Origin: Aestuariivirga sp.
Lineage (GTDB): Bacteria; Pseudomonadota; Alphaproteobacteria; Rhizobiales; Aestuariivirgaceae
NCBI GenBank assembly: GCA_020252385.1
Contig: JADCDC010000181.1
Location: 1-8,518 of the forward strand
Length of the DNA stretch: 8,518 nt
Direction of reading: 5' to 3'
Below the pieces are notes generated by a model. The model did no database searches. It was not told the origin of the DNA and saw only the letters and a list, made by a program, of their open reading frames with translations. A program made the translations under genes and the position numbers. Each line of letters begins with the position of its first letter. Position 1 is the stretch's first letter. Below, one piece after another: positions 5,883 through 8,518 of the stretch.

Positions 5883-6707
5883 TCACGACCAGATCGGCAG
5901 ATCGAGCCACCAGTTCCACCATTCGGGCCAGCCGCGGGTCCAGAAGGGCCCCGAGATGACGATGCAGACGGCGCTGAAGAACACGGCACCAAGTGCGAGG
6001 AACAGCCCTAAGCGATGGATGCCGAGCGTGCCGATCGAGTAGCCGATGTGGTCGCGGAAGAAGCTGTTCTCGTGCTCGGCGGTCTTCACCACCTCGCCCT
6101 TGGGCGGGTTCGTCGCCGACAGCACGAGGCCGCCGTGCATGGCGAGCGCCAGGGTGCAGGTGAAGAACAGGGTGATGGCGATCATGTGCGCCGGATTGTA
6201 GTGGAAGTGCAGGTACTGGTAGCCGACGTTCGACACCCAATCGAGATGGCTGATGATGCCATAGGGGAAGGCGTGGCCCCAGGCGCCCAGCAGCACCGGG
6301 CGGATGATCTCGAGCGTCACGAAGGCCAGGATGGCGAATGAGAAGGCGATCGGCACATGAAGGCCGATGCCGAGCTTGCGGCAGATTTCCACCTCGCGCA
6401 GCGCCCAAGAGACGAAGGCGCCGGTGGCGCAGATGGTGATGATCTGCCAGAGGCCGCCCTGCTTCAGGGGGGCGAGCGCGAGGCCATAGCTCAGATCCGG
6501 CGGCGCAATATTGATCTGCCAGAGGTTCCAGGTGGGCCCGATGGCCGCGCCATAGACGATCAGCGCCGTGCCGAGCAGCGAGAAGAAGGCGGTGAGCACG
6601 CCAAAGAACCCGACATAGAAGGGCCCGACCCAGAAATCGAACAGGTCGCCACCGATCAGCGTGCCGCCTCGGACGCGATACTTCTTTTCAAAACTCAGCA
6701 TTGCCAT
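5883..6707 (-). CDS. pufL: Reaction centre L subunit
   Basis: A 274-residue protein starting MAMLSFEKKYRVRGG and ending WWLDLPIWS, typical L termini. Five membrane helices are present. Relative to R. sphaeroides (offset one), the ligands are His154 (accessory BChl), His174 (special pair), and His191 and His231 (iron). Glu105 matches the bacteriopheophytin contact. Glu213, Tyr223 and Ser224 belong to the QB pocket. Asn214 stands where R. sphaeroides has Asp-L213. L carries the active electron-transfer branch and the QB site. The start at 6707 is chosen over an upstream in-frame ATG (6740) because GGAG lies 8 nt upstream and homologues begin at this point. A downstream ATG at 6701 is also possible but lies further from the GGAG. 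Confidence 0.98.
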   Translation of the reverse strand: MAMLSFEKKYRVRGGTLIGGDLFDFWVGPFYVGFFGVLTAFFSLLGTALIVYGAAIGPTWNLWQINIAPPDLSYGLALAPLKQGGLWQIITICATGAFVSWALREVEICRKLGIGLHVPIAFSFAILAFVTLEIIRPVLLGAWGHAFPYGIISHLDWVSNVGYQYLHFHYNPAHMIAITLFFTCTLALAMHGGLVLSATNPPKGEVVKTAEHENSFFRDHIGYSIGTLGIHRLGLFLALGAVFFSAVCIVISGPFWTRGWPEWWNWWLDLPIWS

Positions 6708-6722
6708 TGCAGTTGCTCCGTT

Positions 6723-6737
6723 CCGGCGCCTCGCCGG
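6723..6737 (-). promoter_or_regulatory. Perfect hairpin beside the pufL ribosome site
   Basis: CCGGCG (6723-6728) and CGCCGG (6732-6737) form a 6-bp GC stem with a 3-nt loop, ending 3 nt before the pufL GGAG. It may protect the 5' end of pufLM mRNA or modulate pufL initiation. Confidence 0.55.
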
Positions 6738-6763
6738 CATGTCTTTCGTCGGAAGATCGGTTC

Positions 6764-6802
6764 GTGGACGGAACCCAACGCCTAAGCGCCTGTTCCGTCC
6801 AC
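6764..6802 (-). promoter_or_regulatory. pufA-pufL intergenic stem-loop (predicted mRNA stabiliser)
   Basis: GTGGACGGAAC (6764-6774) and GTTCCGTCCAC (6792-6802) are perfect 11-bp complements. The 17-nt loop can form an inner 3-bp stem (6779-6781 with 6786-6788). It lies 23 nt beyond the pufA stop. No T-run follows on the transcript, which argues against a terminator. In Rhodobacter capsulatus a hairpin at this position protects pufBA mRNA from 3' decay and so raises LH1 over RC synthesis. Confidence 0.8.
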
Positions 6803-6825
6803 AAGGGTGTGCGGAATGACCGGCC

Positions 6826-7011
6826 TCAGCCGATCATCTCGCTGACGGTCACATCCAGGCTCGCAGCCTTCTTTGCTACGCCACCTTCCAGCCAGTTGAA
6901 CCGGTCGGTGGAGAGAAGGATGAAGTGGATGACGAGTGCCAAGACGAACAGGAAGGTCGCCATCGCGACGAGCGTCCTGCGGGGATCGAACAACAGCCAA
7001 ATGCGCCACAT
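6826..7011 (-). CDS. pufA: Light-harvesting complex 1 alpha polypeptide
   Basis: A 61-residue protein, MWRIWLLFDPRRTLVAMATF onward, close to the LH1 alpha consensus. One membrane helix covers about 13-34. His29 is the BChl ligand and Trp40 in FNWLEG is the conserved aromatic that hydrogen-bonds the pigment. A tail of about 18 residues (GGVAKKAASLDVTVSEMIG) ends the protein. ATG 7011 is chosen because homologues start MWRIW and AAGGAGG (7025-7019) lies 7 nt away. The in-frame TTG at 7017 would be 1 nt from that site. With PufB it forms the LH1 ring around the RC. Confidence 0.97.
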   Translation of the reverse strand: MWRIWLLFDPRRTLVAMATFLFVLALVIHFILLSTDRFNWLEGGVAKKAASLDVTVSEMIG

Positions 7012-7018
7012 ATCCAAT

Positions 7019-7026
7019 CCTCCTTA
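7019..7026 (-). promoter_or_regulatory. pufA Shine-Dalgarno fused to the pufB stop codon
   Basis: The minus strand reads TAAGGAGG. The first three bases are the pufB stop and AAGGAGG is the pufA ribosome site, 7 nt from its ATG. This near-perfect site suggests ribosomes pass directly from pufB to pufA, keeping beta and alpha at 1:1. Confidence 0.85.
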
Positions 7027-7242
7027 TGTAAACATCGACGTCAGCTGGTGAAGCACCGGCGTGATGTCGCTGCTCTCATAGCCATTGGGTCCAGGGATCC
7101 ACGGGCGCCACTGCCAGGCAAGGAAGTGGGCGACGATCGCCACAACCGTGAAGGCAATGAAGCTCGTGATGAACATGCCATGGAATTCCTTGGCTTCGGC
7201 TTCAGTGAGGCCCGAGATTCCGGACCCCTTGTTGTCGGCCAT
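7024..7242 (-). CDS. pufB: Light-harvesting complex 1 beta polypeptide with a C-terminal extension
   Basis: A 72-residue protein with the LH1 beta signature GLTEAEAKEFHGMF (11-24), one membrane helix (about 25-45), His39 as BChl ligand, His21 as the conserved upstream histidine, and WRPWIPGP (45-52). Most LH1 beta chains end within a few residues of WRPW. Here some 20 more follow (NGYESSDITPVLHQLTSMFT), on the periplasmic side. ATG 7242 has GGAGG 7-8 nt upstream. The gene lies 145 bp after pufQ, with two hairpins in between, and 12 nt before pufA. Confidence 0.96.
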   Translation of the reverse strand: MADNKGSGISGLTEAEAKEFHGMFITSFIAFTVVAIVAHFLAWQWRPWIPGPNGYESSDITPVLHQLTSMFT

Positions 7243-7261
7243 TTTACTGACCTCCGTCTTT

Positions 7262-7283
7262 AGGCCCGTCGTGAGATGGGCCT
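7262..7283 (-). promoter_or_regulatory. Hairpin just upstream of the pufB ribosome site
   Basis: AGGCCC (7262-7267) and GGGCCT (7278-7283) form a perfect 6-bp stem with a 10-nt loop, about 7 nt before the pufB GGAGG. It may mark the 5' end of processed pufBA mRNA. Confidence 0.45.
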
Positions 7284-7329
7284 GTTACCGCTGAAATCCC
7301 GCGCGGCCCGGGTGCGTCGGGCGTGGAAG

Positions 7330-7360
7330 CCCTCGGCCTTCATCCGCCTGGCCTTGAGGG
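7330..7360 (-). promoter_or_regulatory. Hairpin in the pufQ-pufB gap
   Basis: CCCTCGGCC (7330-7338) pairs with GGCC (7350-7353) and GAGGG (7356-7360), with two bulged T's and an 11-nt loop: nine pairs, mostly GC. No T-run follows. It lies between pufQ and pufB, the segment where puf mRNA is processed in Rhodobacter. Confidence 0.5.
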
Positions 7361-7387
7361 GCCCTGCGAATTCCGTCATTCCCCGCC

Positions 7388-7603
7388 TCACATGAAGGCG
7401 AAGGGAATCGAATTGTAGGTGGCGGCCTTGGCCGCCTGGAAAATCGACTTGCCCTCGTCATGCCCGCCGACACGGGGACGAAGTGACCGCGGGATGAGCC
7501 GCGTGATGGCGATCGCCACGAAGAACACCGCGAAGGCCAGCCACATCAGAAGGCTGAACTCGATCTTGCTCTCCTCGCGGTGCGAGGCGTTGATCATTGA
7601 CAT
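7388..7603 (-). CDS. pufQ: PufQ-like small membrane protein
   Basis: A 71-residue protein with one membrane helix (about 15-36, EFSLLMWLAFAVFFVAIAIT), a basic stretch after it (RLIPRSLRPRVGG) and a C-terminal KSIFQAAKAATYNSIPFAFM. Position and shape match PufQ: between bchZ and pufB, acidic or polar N-terminus, a helix, an Arg/Pro-rich turn, and an Ala-rich end. PufQ in Rhodobacter is needed for normal bacteriochlorophyll production and antenna assembly, possibly as a carrier or regulator of early BChl intermediates. Sequence identity to the Rhodobacter protein looks low by eye, so the name rests largely on context. ATG 7603 has GGGAGGA 7 nt upstream. It is 52 nt after bchZ. Confidence 0.75.
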   Translation of the reverse strand: MSMINASHREESKIEFSLLMWLAFAVFFVAIAITRLIPRSLRPRVGGHDEGKSIFQAAKAATYNSIPFAFM

Positions 7604-7655
7604 GCTGGTATCCTCCCGATGTCAGTGGACTGGTTGCTGGTGTGGTGCCTGGCCA

Positions 7656-8518
7656 TCATGCGAGCTCCGCGATGGCTGAAAGGACGTCGGATTCGCCGAC
7701 GGTTGCGGACTGCGCCTTGCGGGCACGCGCCTCAGCGCCATCGCGCAGGCGCTTGGCCGCCGAGATGCGCACGAGGATGGGCTGGCGCTCGACGAGTTCA
7801 TCGAGGGCCGCCTTGGCGGCCGCATCCCACACGAGTTCATGCTCGCGCCGGGCAGGGGTGGCCTCCACCTTGTCCATCTCGGTGCCAAGCGGCAGGATGT
7901 TGAACAGCGCGTCGAACAGCGCGTTGCACACTTCCTGGATCAGGTAGGTGGCACCCGCATAACCCATGAAGGGTGTCCCCGTGTGGCGGCGGATGATGGC
8001 GCCGGGGAAGGAGGCGGGGATATACATGGCGCGGCCGCCGGCTTCCGCCAGGTACATGCGCTCATTGTAGCTGCCGAAGAGGATGAGGGGGGTCTTCTCC
8101 TTCACCAGCTTGCGGATCGTGTCATTGTCGGTCTTCTCGCCCGACTTGCGCGAGACCGCGAAGTTGCAGGGAAGGCCCATCTCCTCCTCGAGGAAATGCT
8201 GGAGGCCGCGGGCATAGGTCTCGTTCGCCACCACGCCGAAGCTTGCGGTGCCGAAGAAATCCTGCGTGACGGAGCGCCAGAGATCCCACAGCGGCTTGAT
8301 GGTGGTGTGCTTTTCCTTCGCAATGAAGGGCTCGGGATCCAACCCCAGGATTTCGCCCAGCGCGCGGAGGAACTTCGTCGTCGAATGGAGCCCGATGGGC
8401 GCCTGGAGATAGGGGCGGTCGAGATTCTCGCAGAGCTTCCGGCCGTATTCGCGATACATGCAGATGTTTGCTTCTGCATTGGCGAGCTTCGGCACGTCGG
8501 CGAGGTGGCTTCCGAGCG
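7656..8518 (-). CDS. bchZ: BchZ, chlorophyllide a reductase subunit Z, C-terminal part (5' end outside the window)
   Basis: The frame is open from the right edge to TGA at 7658-7656, giving the last 286 residues of a protein of roughly 490. Recognisable stretches include MYREYGRKLCENLDRPYLQA, SFGVVANETYARGL, LILFGSYNERMYLAEAGGRA and TPFMGYAGATYLIQEVCNAL followed by FNILPLGTEMD. The last 55 or so residues resemble the PCP_red domain found at the C-terminus of BchB/BchZ. BchZ with BchY forms the nitrogenase-like catalytic component that, with the reductase BchX, reduces ring B of chlorophyllide a on the way to bacteriochlorophyll a. The Cys ligands of its shared iron-sulfur cluster would lie upstream, outside the window. 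The following pufQ gene fits the bchCXYZ-puf superoperon arrangement of purple bacteria. Confidence 0.97.
   Translation of the reverse strand, partial: LGSHLADVPKLANAEANICMYREYGRKLCENLDRPYLQAPIGLHSTTKFLRALGEILGLDPEPFIAKEKHTTIKPLWDLWRSVTQDFFGTASFGVVANETYARGLQHFLEEEMGLPCNFAVSRKSGEKTDNDTIRKLVKEKTPLILFGSYNERMYLAEAGGRAMYIPASFPGAIIRRHTGTPFMGYAGATYLIQEVCNALFDALFNILPLGTEMDKVEATPARREHELVWDAAAKAALDELVERQPILVRISAAKRLRDGAEARARKAQSATVGESDVLSAIAELA

Noticed and set aside
6708..6740. ATG at 6740 as the start of pufL
   Set aside because: It would add 11 basic residues not found in L subunits and would start within the 6723-6737 hairpin, upstream of the clear GGAG that serves ATG 6707.
7012..7017. TTG at 7017 as the start of pufA
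   Set aside because: It leaves only 1 nt to the AAGGAGG site, while ATG 7011 has ideal spacing and gives the conserved MWRIW start.

Overview
This 8.5 kb window is the core of a photosynthesis gene cluster from an anoxygenic purple bacterium. All recognised genes lie on the minus strand and are transcribed from high to low coordinates. The proteins (BchZ, a PufL/PufM type-II reaction centre, a tetraheme PufC, LH1 and LH2 polypeptides, PucC) and the high GC content point to an alphaproteobacterium. A member of the Hyphomicrobiales is plausible, but the genus cannot be fixed from the sequence.

Layout in transcription order: the 3' part of bchZ (8518-7656); a pufQ-like gene (7603-7388); pufB and pufA (LH1 beta and alpha, 7242-6826); pufL and pufM (reaction centre, 6707-4887); pufC (RC-bound tetraheme cytochrome, 4873-3818); pucB and pucA (LH2 beta and alpha, 3723-3259); pucC (LH2 assembly, 3069-1669); an unnamed gene with five tandem 16-residue repeats (1634-1044); a strong intrinsic terminator (about 976-1006); an intergenic palindromic GC-rich element (814-935); and the 5' part of a flavin amine oxidase-like gene (620-1, GTG start, runs off the left edge).

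Between bchZ and the terminator the genes are closely spaced, each with a ribosome site, and I see no other convincing terminator. The bacteriochlorophyll gene bchZ, the LH1/RC genes and the LH2 genes may therefore form one superoperon. Hairpins sit in the pufQ-pufB, pufA-pufL, pufC-pucB and pucA-pucC gaps. In known purple bacteria such elements set different mRNA stabilities, so that antenna polypeptides are made in excess over reaction centres and PucC.

Functionally the cassette covers the last reductase step toward bacteriochlorophyll a, LH1 and RC polypeptides, the cytochrome that re-reduces the special pair, a predicted B800-850 LH2 and its assembly factor. The less ordinary parts are the direct puf-puc linkage, the repeat protein ending the operon, long C-terminal tails on LH2 alpha and LH1 beta, a PufC without a lipoprotein cysteine, and an inverted-repeat element whose arms are G-quadruplex motifs on opposite strands.
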